Positions 41,072-50,464 are shown, counted from the first letter of the stretch. The stretch is 64,000 bases of DNA from Armatimonas rosea (GCF_014202505.1 NZ_JACHGW010000001.1:1488001-1552000), one strand, 5' to 3'. A program made the numbers and translations. The notes: generated by a model from the letters alone, not told the origin.

Positions 41072-41854
41072 ATGTTGGGACGAAAATTAGTGGTCTGGGG
41101 CGCACTGGCGCAAGCTACTGTGCTGGAGTCAGTGCGTCGCAAAGACCTTTATGTGGCGATGATTCTCTCGCTGCTGATGATCGGTATGGCGGCACTGGTG
41201 GGGCGCTTTGGGGTCCATGGGATCGATATCTTTCTCAAGAGCGCTACCCTGACCGTGATCAATCTCCTCTCGGTGATCCTGGCTGTGGTCTTTGCGGCCC
41301 GCCAGATGCCTGAGGAGATCTCGCGCCGGACGATCTACCCGCTGCTGGCGCGGCCCATCTCACGGACAGACCTGATCGTGGGGAAGTTCTTGGGCGTCTT
41401 TTGCCTCTCAGGGATGGGCCTGCTGGTCTTTGGGCTGATCGGCTGGGGGACCCTGAGTATCTATGGGCTCCACCCCGGCGTGATCTTCTGGCAGTACCTG
41501 CTCCTGCGCCTCTTTGTATTGATGCTCTTGTGCGCCGTGACCGTGAGCGCCTCGATCTTCATGACCCCCCAGGCCACCGTGACCATCACGCTCCTGCTGG
41601 CGGTGGGTTCACAGGCGTTTTCCCAGTCCACTCTGCTGCTCGATAAGACCAGCGATGGCTTTGGGCAGGTGCTCCTACGTGGCATCTACTTTGTCGTGCC
41701 CGCGCTCAACCTCTTTGACCTCTCGGGGAAGGTGAGCCATGGCTGGCAGCCGATCCCGAGCTGGGTGCTCCTGGCTCTGCTGGGCTACGCCTTGCTCCAC
41801 ACGCTGGTAAGCCTGACGGTGGGGGCACTGCGCTTCAAGAAGGTGGCACTCTAG
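41072..41854 (+). CDS. ABC-2 type transporter permease
   Basis: A 260-residue inner-membrane permease with about six helices and the ABC-2 coupling-type phrase EEISRRTIYPLLARPISRTDLIVGKFLG. No ATPase gene accompanies it, so it would rely on a partner encoded elsewhere. AATAAT lies six bases before the ATG. The TPR protein gene follows after two bases, which suggests the two act together in export or envelope biogenesis. Confidence 0.78.
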   Translation: MLGRKLVVWGALAQATVLESVRRKDLYVAMILSLLMIGMAALVGRFGVHGIDIFLKSATLTVINLLSVILAVVFAARQMPEEISRRTIYPLLARPISRTDLIVGKFLGVFCLSGMGLLVFGLIGWGTLSIYGLHPGVIFWQYLLLRLFVLMLLCAVTVSASIFMTPQATVTITLLLAVGSQAFSQSTLLLDKTSDGFGQVLLRGIYFVVPALNLFDLSGKVSHGWQPIPSWVLLALLGYALLHTLVSLTVGALRFKKVAL

Positions 41855-41856
41855 CG

Positions 41857-42765
41857 ATGGACCGTGAGCTTTTGGTCGGAGCCGGTTGCTTTGTGGCACT
41901 GGTGTTCGGAGGGATGATCACCACCGCGGTCGAGCCCCAGCTCCGTGCGCCCGTGGGCATGACCCAGCACCAGAAAGAGGCCCTGGAGGAGTCCGCAGTC
42001 GCCTCGGTCTTTGGGGAGTTTCGCTCGTCGATGGCGGATTTTCTCTGGTTAGAGTCCGAGCGCTACCTGCACTCGGGAGTCGAGACCCGTGGGCGGCTGG
42101 AGTCGGAGAAAAAGGACAAGACGGTCGGGGAGGTGACAGGGACCTCCAGCCACGATACCCACCACGAAGAGACGACGGTCGTGCCCTCGGCTGCATCGGA
42201 CTGGCGTGGGCTCCTAGGGCATATCGAGCGCCAGACCCAGCCCTACATGGACATGTCCCACCACACGGAGAAGAGCCCCAAGGAGGTCCTCCCTCTGCTA
42301 CGCATGGCGACCTGGAGCAACCCGCACTTTGTGCAGGGGTATGTCAATGGCGCGATTCAGATGGTGCACCTGCCCGACAAAAAAGACGAGGCCCTTGCCT
42401 TCCTGCTGGAGGGGGAGCGCAACAACCCGGATAGCATCTCGATTGAGGCAACCCTCTGTGAGATCTACTTCCGGCACTTTGCCAAGCCCGAGGTCGCCGA
42501 GCCCTATGGCCGTCGCGCTCTGGAGCTCTACGCCCACAAAGACCCCCAGGTCCTGAGCGAAGATGAAAAAGAGGATGCCAATGCGGCGTTTCGGTGGCTC
42601 GTGGGGATCTACCGCGATCTTGGCGATGCCCAGAAGAAAGCCGGCGATACCGCCAAAGCCGAGGTACTCTACGGGGCGGGGCGGACGATTGCGACCGAGT
42701 GCCTGCGGCACTTTCCCGACGATCCCACGGCGATTATATTTTTGCGTGCGCATCCTGGGAAATAA
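41857..42765 (+). CDS. Membrane-anchored TPR-like protein
   Basis: A 302-residue protein with one N-terminal membrane helix (residues 5-24). The rest is helical; from about residue 145 it forms TPR-like pairs (WSNPHFVQGYVNGAIQM, DEALAFLLEGERNNPDS, EVAEPYGRRALELYA, AEVLYGAGRTIATECLRHFPDD). A His-rich segment (SSHDTHHEET, ~97-106) might bind metal. Two bases separate it from the permease gene, pointing to a joint function. No enzyme activity is apparent. Confidence 0.7.
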   Translation: MDRELLVGAGCFVALVFGGMITTAVEPQLRAPVGMTQHQKEALEESAVASVFGEFRSSMADFLWLESERYLHSGVETRGRLESEKKDKTVGEVTGTSSHDTHHEETTVVPSAASDWRGLLGHIERQTQPYMDMSHHTEKSPKEVLPLLRMATWSNPHFVQGYVNGAIQMVHLPDKKDEALAFLLEGERNNPDSISIEATLCEIYFRHFAKPEVAEPYGRRALELYAHKDPQVLSEDEKEDANAAFRWLVGIYRDLGDAQKKAGDTAKAEVLYGAGRTIATECLRHFPDDPTAIIFLRAHPGK

Positions 42766-42768
42766 CTC

Positions 42769-42797
42769 TTGACAAGAGGGCGACCTTAGGCTAGAAT
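42769..42797 (+). promoter_or_regulatory. Promoter of the tRNA pair
   Basis: TTGACA (42769-42774) and TAGAAT (42792-42797) with ideal 17-base spacing, 29 bases before the tRNA-Leu gene. Confidence 0.85.
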
Positions 42798-42826
42798 ATC
42801 CCGTGTCGGCCCGTTTCCTAGTGTAA

Positions 42827-42907
42827 GGGCGAGTGGTGAAATGGCAGACACGCTGGTCTTAGGAACCAGTGCCGCAAGGCGTAGGGGTTCAAATCCCCTC
42901 TCGCCCA
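42827..42907 (+). tRNA. tRNA-Leu (anticodon TAG)
   Basis: Acceptor stem GGGCGAG pairs with CTCGCCC, the anticodon stem CTGGT/ACCAG encloses CTTAGGA, giving anticodon UAG for CUA/CUG Leu codons. A long variable arm (TGCCGCAAGGCG) marks a class II tRNA, and the T arm is GGGGTTCAAATCCCC. No CCA is encoded after discriminator A. Confidence 0.95.
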
Positions 42908-42930
42908 TCGCCGAGCGGAGTGTAGAGTGT

Positions 42931-43002
42931 GCGGGAGTAACTCAGTGGTAGAGTGTCACCTTGCCAAGGTGAAAGTCGAGGGTTCGAACCCCTTCTCCCG
43001 CT
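42931..43002 (+). tRNA. tRNA-Gly (anticodon GCC)
   Basis: Acceptor stem GCGGGAG pairs with CTCCCGC; the loop TTGCCAA between TCACC and GGTGA gives anticodon GCC; the T arm is AGGGTTCGAACCCCT. It lies 23 bases after tRNA-Leu and is probably in the same transcript. The 3' CCA is not encoded. Confidence 0.95.
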
Positions 43003-43031
43003 CTTCGATCTAATCCAAAAGACCGAGGCAG

Positions 43032-43066
43032 GGTACTGGAGCAGTAGCATCTCCGGTACCTTTTTT
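43032..43066 (+). terminator. Intrinsic terminator of the tRNA transcript
   Basis: A stem GGTACTGGAG / CTCCGGTACC followed by six T residues, just upstream of the trigger factor gene. Confidence 0.8.
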
Positions 43067-43112
43067 GTTGGCTAAACCAAATCTACATTTTTTAGGAGTG
43101 AAAATTCCACCG

Positions 43113-44639
43113 ATGCAGGTGACGACTGAGCAGCTTGACCCCTGCAAGATCGCGCTGACCATCTCTGTTGAGCCAGAGAAAGTTGAAGCCGCGCGCAAGA
43201 AGGCTTTCCAGCAGGCCATTAGTAGCCTGCAGCTCCCCGGCTTCCGCCGTGGGAAGGTTCCGCCCCATATTGCGAAGAACTATGTCGATGACGGTCGCGT
43301 GAAACAGCGCGCGGCGGAGTCGCTTGTCCCCGATGCCTACCGTGAGGCGCTCACTGAGGCCAGTGTGGAGGCGTTTGCCGAGCCGGACATGGAGTTTGTC
43401 TCCATGGAGGATGGCGAGGCCTTTGTCTTCAAGGCACTGGTTCCGCTTCGCCCTCAGGTTACCCTGGGGCTCTACAAGGGGCTCGCTCTAGAGCGCCGCA
43501 ACATCACCATCACGGACTCGGATGTCGAGAAAGAGCTGGAGAATGTCCGTGGGCGCTTCGCGGAGTACCCCGAGGTTGAGGATCGTGTCACCGAGGCCGG
43601 CGACTTCCTGATGGTGGATCTCACCGCCATTGTCGAGGGCCAGGACCTGCCCGAGCTCGCCGAGCCGAAGGCGACCATGATCGAGATTGGGAAGAACATC
43701 CCCGATCTGGACGCGGGGCTTGTGGGCCTGACCAAGGGCGAGACCAAGACCATCGAGGCGACCTACCCCGAGACCTTTGAGAACGAGGGGCTCCGCGGCA
43801 AGCGCGGCGTCTTTACCGTCACCCTCAAGGAGATCCGCTCCCGTGTCCTCCCTGAGCTAACCGACGAGCTCGCCAAGCGGGTCAACCCCCGTGTGGAGAG
43901 TGTCGAGGCGCTCACGGCCGATATCCGTACCCGTCTGGAAAAGGACGCGGTCGAGGCCAGCGAGAACGAGGTGGAGTTCAACCTGGTCAGCAAGATTGTC
44001 GAGACCAGCCAGATCCACTTCCCCGAGGTGCTCCTGCGCGCCGAGGTCAATGCCGAGCTCCAGCAGCTCTCGCAGACCCTGGAGCAGAACAAGGTCACCG
44101 CGGAGCAGTACCTGGCATCGGTGGGTAAGACCGTCGAGCAGCTCCAGGCCGAGATGTCTGTGGGAGCGACCCAGCGCATCAAGAACTCGCTTGTGCTCTC
44201 TGAGGTGGCTCGCACCGAAGAGATCACGGTCGAGGACGCCGATGTGGATGCGAAGCTCGCCGAGAGCGCGGAGCAGGCGGGCGTGAGTGTCGCCGCGGTG
44301 CGTGCCTATGTCGAGTCTCAGAACGGGCTGGATCGCTACCGCGACCAGGCGCTTACCGAGAAGATCCTCACCTACCTCAAGGGAGTGAGCAAGATCACCG
44401 AGCGCACCCTCACCACGGCGGAGCTTGAGGCTGAGGAAGCCGCCAAGGCCGGAGGCGAGGCCCCTGCTGTCGAGGCTGCCCCCGCTGAGGAGAAGCCCAA
44501 GAAGAAGGTCGCGACCAAGAAAAAGGTCGAAGAGCCTGCTGTCGAGGCCGCACCCGCTGCCGCGGAGGCTCCTGCCGAAGAGGCCAAGCCGAAGCGTCGC
44601 ACAAAAAAGACTGAGGCGGAGACCCCCGCCGAGTCATAA
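43113..44639 (+). CDS. tig: Trigger factor
   Basis: Ribosome-associated chaperone and peptidyl-prolyl isomerase of 508 residues. The N-terminal ribosome-binding signature is LPGFRRGKVPPHIAKNYV (~41-58). An FKBP-type domain spans about residues 150-235, and the C-terminal chaperone arms follow (~250-430). It has an unusual tail from about residue 440: Ala/Pro/Lys/Glu-rich low complexity with three Lys/Arg clusters (KPKKKVATKKK, KPKRRTKK). The start MQVTTEQ is chosen from family length; AGGAG lies 14 bases upstream. clpP and clpX follow, the usual order. Confidence 0.95.
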   Translation: MQVTTEQLDPCKIALTISVEPEKVEAARKKAFQQAISSLQLPGFRRGKVPPHIAKNYVDDGRVKQRAAESLVPDAYREALTEASVEAFAEPDMEFVSMEDGEAFVFKALVPLRPQVTLGLYKGLALERRNITITDSDVEKELENVRGRFAEYPEVEDRVTEAGDFLMVDLTAIVEGQDLPELAEPKATMIEIGKNIPDLDAGLVGLTKGETKTIEATYPETFENEGLRGKRGVFTVTLKEIRSRVLPELTDELAKRVNPRVESVEALTADIRTRLEKDAVEASENEVEFNLVSKIVETSQIHFPEVLLRAEVNAELQQLSQTLEQNKVTAEQYLASVGKTVEQLQAEMSVGATQRIKNSLVLSEVARTEEITVEDADVDAKLAESAEQAGVSVAAVRAYVESQNGLDRYRDQALTEKILTYLKGVSKITERTLTTAELEAEEAAKAGGEAPAVEAAPAEEKPKKKVATKKKVEEPAVEAAPAAAEAPAEEAKPKRRTKKTEAETPAES

Positions 44640-44647
44640 TAGAATAA

Positions 44648-44673
44648 GTGGCCCTGCCCTGCAGGGCCACTTT
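44648..44673 (+). promoter_or_regulatory. Hairpin between tig and clpP
   Basis: GTGGCCCT pairs with AGGGCCAC around a short loop, followed by only three T residues. It may be an attenuator or processing site that sets the ratio of tig and clpP mRNA, not a full terminator. Confidence 0.45.
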
Positions 44674-44686
44674 GAGTATAAAACCT

Positions 44687-45277
44687 ATGCCACTGACGAT
44701 TCCTGGTGTAATTGAGCAAGACGCTCGCGGTAGCCGCGAGCAGGACCTCTTCTCCCGACTGCTGAAAGATCGCATCATTATCCTGGGAGAGGAAGTCGAC
44801 GATCAGCAGGCCAGTATCGTGGTTGGAGCACTGCTCTTCCTGGAGAAGCAGGACCCGGACCGCGATATCGAGTTCTATGTCAACTCCCCTGGCGGCTCCG
44901 TGACCGCAGGCCTGGCGATCTACGACACGATGCAGCTCCTGCGCTGTGATGTCGCCACTATCTGTATGGGCATGGCGGCGTCGATGGGAGCGGTCCTCCT
45001 GGCCGGTGGTGCCAAGGGCAAGCGCTTCGCTCTTCCCAATGCACGCGTGATGATCCACCAGGTCAGCGCGGGCTTCCGTGGGACCGCGGGCGATATCGAT
45101 GTCCAGGCACGCGAAATCTTAAAAACAAATGATCAGCTGGCGCGAATCTTGCAGAAGCATACAGGACAGGACCTGGATCGCATCAAGCACGATATCCAGC
45201 GCGACTACTTCCTCTCTGCAGAGGAATCCGTGGCGTATGGGCTGATTGATGAAGTTCTCGTCCGTGACAAACGCTGA
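44687..45277 (+). CDS. clpP: ATP-dependent Clp protease proteolytic subunit
   Basis: A 196-residue serine peptidase that forms the two-ring barrel fed by ClpX. The triad is complete: Ser99 in GMAASMGA, His124 in VMIHQ and Asp169 in [27 protein letters not shown] is the conserved oxyanion-side segment. The start [11 protein letters not shown] is chosen because it matches the family N-terminus; an upstream in-frame start at 44648 lies in the hairpin. clpX follows 70 bases later. Confidence 0.97.
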   Translation: MPLTIPGVIEQDARGSREQDLFSRLLKDRIIILGEEVDDQQASIVVGALLFLEKQDPDRDIEFYVNSPGGSVTAGLAIYDTMQLLRCDVATICMGMAASMGAVLLAGGAKGKRFALPNARVMIHQVSAGFRGTAGDIDVQAREILKTNDQLARILQKHTGQDLDRIKHDIQRDYFLSAEESVAYGLIDEVLVRDKR

Positions 45278-45347
45278 TCCAGGCACAAGGGTTTCTCTGC
45301 TTAAAAAGCCCTGAGCACTTGCCTGTGGTTGGGTGAAGGGGGCGCGG

Positions 45348-46604
45348 ATGCCGCGTATTGGAGGGTATGATCGCCACGACAACCGCTGTGTGTTGTGTGG
45401 TAAGAGCCGAGAGCAAGTTCGGAAGCTGATTCTAGGGGTGCACGGGGGCGTCTGCCTCGACTGTGTGGGCCTCTGCAACGACATCATCCGAACTGAGAGT
45501 GTCCAGGAAGAGGTCCTTCCCACGGGGCACCTCCCCAAGCCACGCGATATCCATCGCCAGCTAAGCCAGTATGTCGTGGGCCAGGACCGGGCCAAGCGTG
45601 CCCTCTCTGTCGCGGTCTACAACCACTACAAGCGCATCCAGGCACCCGCCAGCGATGTCGAGCTGCAGAAGTCCAATATCTTGTTGCTGGGCCCCACAGG
45701 GAGCGGCAAGACCCTCCTAGCCCAGACCCTCGCCCGTGTGCTCAATGTCCCCTTCGCCATCGCCGATGCGACCTCGATCACCGAGGCGGGCTATGTGGGG
45801 GAGGATGTCGAGAATATTCTCCTCAAGCTGATCCAAGCCTCCGACAACGGCGACACGCTCCCCAATATCATCAAGCGCGCCGAGCGGGGCATTATCTATA
45901 TCGACGAGATCGATAAGATCGCCCGCAAGGCCGACTCCCCCTCGATTACCCGTGATGTCTCCGGGGAGGGGGTCCAGCAAGCGCTCCTCAAGATCCTGGA
46001 GGGGACAGTCGCCAATGTCCCGCCGCAGGGGGGGCGCAAGCACCCGCAGCAGGAGTACGTCCAGATCGACACCAGCAATATCCTCTTTATCTGTGGTGGT
46101 GCCTTCGATGGCCTCAGCGAGATTGTCGAGCGCCGGCGCAACCGCAAGAGCCTAGGCTTCCGAGCCAGTGTCGCGGCGCAGGCCGAGCCCATCGACGAGG
46201 ACCCGTTCTCGCATGTCCAGCCCGAGGACCTGCAGCACTACGGTCTGATCCCTGAGTTTATTGGGCGTCTCCCCGTGATGGCCGCGCTGGCCCCGCTCGA
46301 CGAGGCCGCGCTGGTGCGCATCCTCACCGAGCCGCGCAATGCTCTCACCCGCCAGTACCGCCGCTTCTTTGAGCTGGATGGGGTGGGGCTCCACTTCACC
46401 GATGGTGCCCTCACCGAGATCGCCCGCCAGGCGATTCTGCGTGGCACCGGAGCCCGAGCACTCCGCACGATTATCGAAGAGGCGACCATGGATATCATGT
46501 ACGAGGTGCCGTCGCAGCGGGATATCGAGGAGGTCGTGATCACCGAGGAGTCGATCCGCGACAAGCAAGCCCCCGATATTCGTTACTTCGACCGCGCGGC
46601 TTAA
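45348..46604 (+). CDS. clpX: ClpX, ATP-dependent Clp protease unfoldase
   Basis: AAA+ unfoldase (418 residues) that delivers substrates to ClpP. The N-terminal zinc domain has Cys14, Cys17, Cys36 and Cys39. Walker A is GPTGSGKT (~115), Walker B is IIYIDEIDK, the pore loop is GYVGEDV and sensor 2 is GARALR. The ClpP-docking loop appears as SLGFRASV, with LGF in place of the usual IGF. AAGGGGG five bases before the ATG at 45348 supports this start over a GTG at 45333. Operon with tig and clpP. Confidence 0.96.
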   Translation: MPRIGGYDRHDNRCVLCGKSREQVRKLILGVHGGVCLDCVGLCNDIIRTESVQEEVLPTGHLPKPRDIHRQLSQYVVGQDRAKRALSVAVYNHYKRIQAPASDVELQKSNILLLGPTGSGKTLLAQTLARVLNVPFAIADATSITEAGYVGEDVENILLKLIQASDNGDTLPNIIKRAERGIIYIDEIDKIARKADSPSITRDVSGEGVQQALLKILEGTVANVPPQGGRKHPQQEYVQIDTSNILFICGGAFDGLSEIVERRRNRKSLGFRASVAAQAEPIDEDPFSHVQPEDLQHYGLIPEFIGRLPVMAALAPLDEAALVRILTEPRNALTRQYRRFFELDGVGLHFTDGALTEIARQAILRGTGARALRTIIEEATMDIMYEVPSQRDIEEVVITEESIRDKQAPDIRYFDRAA

Positions 46605-46612
46605 TTGGGGTG

Positions 46613-46727
46613 GCCGGGCAATAAATTACCCGGCAGATAGTAGGGAGCGCCCTGTGGGCGCGGAGAGCATTTCGTTCTCCGCGCCCACGGGGCGCTCTTT
46701 TTTGTGCCGGGGATTTTAACCCCCGGC
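46613..46727. repeat. Three-hairpin palindromic module (copy R1) with terminator-like centre
   Basis: The order is: a palindrome GCCGGGCAATAAATTACCCGGC-like hairpin, a long central stem (46645-46697) ending in six T residues, then another GCCGGGG...CCCCGGC hairpin. It lies between convergent clpX and galU. The same module with small changes occurs at 61934-62071 and in two copies flanking the transposase gene near 60 kb. Here it probably serves as the terminator for one or both genes. Confidence 0.8.
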
Positions 46728-46730
46728 AGC

Positions 46731-47702
46731 TCAGACCTGACCGAAGGGCTCTTTGGCGGCGGACTTGGCGACCTGGCGCAGGAGGGTGGCAAGCACCTCG
46801 GTGCGGTCGACGCCGGAGAGGGCGAGGGCGGTCTGGGTCTCGATGTAGCCGAGGGGGACGCCCATGTCGAGGCGCTCGCCGCTGGTCTCGACCGCGACAT
46901 AGCGCTCCTGGGAGCGGAGCATCTCTTGGCTGCTGGTGAGCTGGATCTCGCCCTTCTCGCGGATATTGTTGTCGATATGGTGCGCCAGGCAGTCGAAGAG
47001 GGTGGGCGGGAAGACATGCATCCCAAAGAAGCAGAGGTAGTAGCCGCGCTTGACACCAGGGGTCTGGAGGTGCTCGGCGGCGAAGTCGATCGAGGGCTTC
47101 TCGACGATCTGCTCTACCTCGTAGATGGGGGGATCGCTCTGGCCAAGGCGCGTCCCTTTGACCGTCCCAAAGAGGTGCAGGTGGTCGTCGGGGGTCTGCT
47201 GGACCGCGGAGACCGCGCACTGGGTGACCGCGTAGGTGTCCATCACTTGCTGGGCGCAGCGCTTCTTGGTGTTGGAGATATAGACATGGTCGCCCAAGAG
47301 CAAGAGAAAGGGCTCATCGCCCACAAAGTCCTTGGCCTGGTAGACCGCGTGGCCGTAGCCCTCCGGAGTGGGCTGCTCGACATACGTGATGCGCTCCTCG
47401 ATCCGGCGTAGCGAGTCGGCCTGGGCCAGCGCCCACTCCTTGCCCTTAAAGATCTTGCGCTCGTCGTCCTTGAGCCGGGAGAAGTGCTCTTTAAACGGCT
47501 TGGCCCCACCCGGCGAGACGACGATACAGATATCCTCGATCCCCGATGCCAGGCACTCTTCGATAATGATCTGGATGGTCGGCTTGGTGACACCGTCGCG
47601 GTCCACCAAGGGGAGCATCTCTTTCTGAATAGAGCGGGTGGCGGGAAACTGCCGCGTCCCACGCCCCGCTGCCGTGATCACGGCCTTACGCACGATTCCC
47701 AC
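46731..47702 (-). CDS. galU: UTP-glucose-1-phosphate uridylyltransferase
   Basis: Makes UDP-glucose from UTP and glucose-1-phosphate. The 323-residue nucleotidyltransferase starts with KAVITAAGRGTRQFPATRS and KEMLPLVDRDG, the signature loop of bacterial GalU. LLLLGDHVYI, the metal/nucleotide region, and IVEKP (YEVEQIVEKPSIDF) are also conserved. It overlaps the phosphatase gene upstream by 17 bases, indicating coupled expression. UDP-glucose would feed surface glycan synthesis. Confidence 0.9.
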   Translation of the reverse strand: MGIVRKAVITAAGRGTRQFPATRSIQKEMLPLVDRDGVTKPTIQIIIEECLASGIEDICIVVSPGGAKPFKEHFSRLKDDERKIFKGKEWALAQADSLRRIEERITYVEQPTPEGYGHAVYQAKDFVGDEPFLLLLGDHVYISNTKKRCAQQVMDTYAVTQCAVSAVQQTPDDHLHLFGTVKGTRLGQSDPPIYEVEQIVEKPSIDFAAEHLQTPGVKRGYYLCFFGMHVFPPTLFDCLAHHIDNNIREKGEIQLTSSQEMLRSQERYVAVETSGERLDMGVPLGYIETQTALALSGVDRTEVLATLLRQVAKSAAKEPFGQV

Positions 47703-48705
47703 GAAGTTCCTCCAAGAGCCCCTGCAACTTGGGCTCGATTTGATTTTTCAGCGTCGAATTGGCGTACCCACACCAGCTCACCGCGGCGCGGATATCCAGA
47801 GGCGCGGCGAGCGGCGCCCCAAACTCATCGGTGACGGCGACCCCTGCTTCCCGTGCGATGAGCTCGGTGCAGATGTCGTAGGGGTGGCAGACCAGCTTGG
47901 GTGGCAGGCCGAGGACCCCAAAGAACACGGGGCGTAGGTCGGCGATAAAGCGGTCGTGGCCCACTAGGAGCTCGTAGAGCTGGCCGCCCGTGGTCATGTA
48001 CTGGTCATCGAAGACCACCGGGTTCTCGCCGTCTTCTGGGGCCACGGCCAGCATGAGCTTCTCCTCCAGCGTGGCCGTCGCGCCCTTGGCAGGCGGGAAG
48101 AACTTGGCGAGGCTAGCAAACCCATGGGCAAGAGACTCGGAGCGCGAGGGCCGTAGGGGAGCGGCTTTGCGCTCACCGGTCACGAGGTTCTTGGTCTCCC
48201 GGTGCGCCCCTCGGCCCTGGATCGCCCAGAGCTGGTCGGCGAGTAGGGCGCGGGTGGTGGGGAGCTCGGTCATCACGGCGATCTCGATATCGGCAAGCGT
48301 GGTGGCGCGGCCTTTGTTGGGAGCGATTCCTGCCAGGGCCCAGGCGGAGCGCTTGTTGTACATTATATTTCGTGTTCCATCAATCGGGTCCACGATCAAC
48401 AAAAACTCCGCGTCCTCCTCGCGTGCGCCCTCGGGGAAGACCTGCCAGCCCGCGCCCTCGATCCCCTCGGAGATCAGGACGAGCGGCCCCTCGGTGGCCC
48501 ACTCGGTGCAGAAGTGGTGCAGGACTTCGTCGGCGTGGGCATCGATCTGGTAGATCGTATCGCCTCCACGGACATCGGCGACCCCGGCCAGCGCCTCCGT
48601 GGCCGCTTCCTCCTGGGCCTTGACATCGGCTAGGAGCCGCGCCTGCATGGCATCTTGCAGCGTCCGTAGCTGCGCCAGATAGTGCTCGGGTGATTTCTTT
48701 AACAT
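47686..48705 (-). CDS. Inositol monophosphatase family protein
   Basis: A 339-residue member of the IMPase/FBPase superfamily of Mg-dependent, Li-sensitive sugar phosphatases. The metal-binding core is LLIVDPIDGTRNIMY, with the preceding Glu in VLISEGIEG; the second Asp-rich segment near the C-terminus is HPYDICTELIAREAG. It is longer than typical IMPases (about 270 residues), so the substrate may differ. It is coupled to galU downstream. No good ribosome site is seen before the ATG. Confidence 0.82.
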   Translation of the reverse strand: MLKKSPEHYLAQLRTLQDAMQARLLADVKAQEEAATEALAGVADVRGGDTIYQIDAHADEVLHHFCTEWATEGPLVLISEGIEGAGWQVFPEGAREEDAEFLLIVDPIDGTRNIMYNKRSAWALAGIAPNKGRATTLADIEIAVMTELPTTRALLADQLWAIQGRGAHRETKNLVTGERKAAPLRPSRSESLAHGFASLAKFFPPAKGATATLEEKLMLAVAPEDGENPVVFDDQYMTTGGQLYELLVGHDRFIADLRPVFFGVLGLPPKLVCHPYDICTELIAREAGVAVTDEFGAPLAAPLDIRAAVSWCGYANSTLKNQIEPKLQGLLEELRGNRA

Positions 48706-48727
48706 ACTTTACGTATTATGGCCTTTT

Positions 48728-50464
48728 TTAGTGATTTTGTCTAGGTGAATCTGTCTCTTGTCGGTAGCGCTGCTCGCGGATGTGCTGAAGATAGCTCTTG
48801 ACCTGTGCGCTCTCTACCTGGAGTCTATCGAGTGTCTGGTGGATAACCTCCGCACCCGCCTCAAACTCCCCGTGGATCACTTGGGTCGCGCCCGCGCTTC
48901 GCATTCGGGGAATGTCCTCGCCTCGGTGGACGCGGACAATGAGAGTGGCCTGGGGGGCGAGCTGTCGCACGTGGCGTAGGGCGAGCTCCGTCGAGGCCGC
49001 CTCGGGCAGGGTAAAGATCACCTGCTCTGCGTGGGGAAGCTGTGCATGGCGCAGGAGCGCCTCCTCGGTGGCATCCCCGTAGAGCACCGCGCTCCCTCCC
49101 TCCCGGAGGCGTGCGGCGGCACTGGCATCGAAGTCGATCACGAGGTGGGCGATCTCATGGGCCCGAAGCGCCTCTGCCACATAGCGCCCCACCCGACCCC
49201 CACCCAGAACGACAACTCGAGGTGTGCTGATGGCGGGCGGGGCGAGGTGCTCGGGGGCGTGCTGGGGCGCGCGGAGCCAGCGCCCAAAGAGCGGCCAGTG
49301 TCTCCCCACCCGGCAGAGGGGGGCGGCACTGGCGTAGGTGGCCGGGGCGAGCAGGAGCGTGAGCAAGGCAGCGGCGAGCAGGACCCCGGAGACCTGTGGG
49401 GGGATCAAACCACGGGACGTGCCCAGGGTCGCGAGGACAAACGAGAACTCGCCGATCTGCGCCAGCCCGAGGGCTACACGGAGCGCGGTTGGGCCACTCC
49501 AGCCCAGCCAGCGCAAGGACAGTGCGGTTACCAGCGTCTTTCCCAGTAGAATCGTCGCGACTGTCGCGAGGACCGGCCCGAGGTTCGTTACCACAAAGCC
49601 TGGGTCTAAGAGCATGCCGATCGAGACAAAAAAGAGCGACGAAAAGACATCGCGGAGGGGGCGTATCTGGGAGAAGACTTCATGGGCATAGGGGGACTTG
49701 GAGAGGACAATCCCTGCTAGGAATGTCCCTAGAGGGAGTCCCAGACCCGCTTTATCGGCGAGGAAGCCGATCCCCAGGCAGAGACAGACCGAGGCGAGCA
49801 AGAGCAGCTCACGCGAGCCCGTGCGGGCGATTCGGTCGAGTAGTGTTGGGACAACGCGTAGTGCCAGCAGGACGATCACGCCGAGAAAGGCAAGCGCTTT
49901 GAGGAGAGCCAGTCCCAGGGTAGGGAGGAGGCTGGCGGTCGCGGCAAGCGCGGGTAGGAGGGTGACCATCAGCACGAGCGAGAGGTCTTGCATCACCAGG
50001 AGACCCAGCATGAGCTGTCCGTGGGACGTTCCCAGCTCGCCGCGCTCATCCAAGAGGCGCAGGAGCACGGCTGTCGAGGAGAGCGCGAGGGCACAGCCAG
50101 CGAAGAGTCCTCCGTAGAGTCCCCAGCCCAAGAGGGAACCCAGTCCGATACCTAATAAGATTGTCCCGAGAAGCTGGCTGGCTCCGCCGATTAGGGCAGT
50201 GCGCCGGACATGCCGTAGCTCATCGAGTGAGAACTGGACTCCGACCGCAAACATCAAGAGGGCCACTCCTAGGTCTGCTACCAGCGCTACCGTGTCTTTG
50301 TCGGCGATAAAGCCAGGCGTGTGGGGGCCGATGAGAGTGCCTGCAACCAGATAGCCGATGAGGGCGGGAAGCTTGAGGGAGCGGGCGATCAGCCCTCCCG
50401 CAAGTGCTGCGGTGAGCGCGATACCCACATCGCCCAGGAAGGCGACTCCCGGAGAGCCGGTCAT
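48728..50464 (-). CDS. Kef-type monovalent cation:proton antiporter with TrkA-N domain
   Basis: A 578-residue CPA2 antiporter. Residues 1-390 are about twelve membrane helices with the family segments LPALIGYLVAGTLIGPHTPG, ALSSTAVLLRLL and GLAQIGEFSFVLATLG. A cytoplasmic RCK/TrkA-N domain follows (VVVLGGGRVGRYVAEALRAHEI, ~425). It would exchange K+ or Na+ for protons under NAD(H) or redox control. AAGGAGG four bases before the ATG sets the start. Its ATG overlaps the stop of the 49-residue gene upstream as ATGA. Confidence 0.9.
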   Translation of the reverse strand: MTGSPGVAFLGDVGIALTAALAGGLIARSLKLPALIGYLVAGTLIGPHTPGFIADKDTVALVADLGVALLMFAVGVQFSLDELRHVRRTALIGGASQLLGTILLGIGLGSLLGWGLYGGLFAGCALALSSTAVLLRLLDERGELGTSHGQLMLGLLVMQDLSLVLMVTLLPALAATASLLPTLGLALLKALAFLGVIVLLALRVVPTLLDRIARTGSRELLLLASVCLCLGIGFLADKAGLGLPLGTFLAGIVLSKSPYAHEVFSQIRPLRDVFSSLFFVSIGMLLDPGFVVTNLGPVLATVATILLGKTLVTALSLRWLGWSGPTALRVALGLAQIGEFSFVLATLGTSRGLIPPQVSGVLLAAALLTLLLAPATYASAAPLCRVGRHWPLFGRWLRAPQHAPEHLAPPAISTPRVVVLGGGRVGRYVAEALRAHEIAHLVIDFDASAAARLREGGSAVLYGDATEEALLRHAQLPHAEQVIFTLPEAASTELALRHVRQLAPQATLIVRVHRGEDIPRMRSAGATQVIHGEFEAGAEVIHQTLDRLQVESAQVKSYLQHIREQRYRQETDSPRQNH

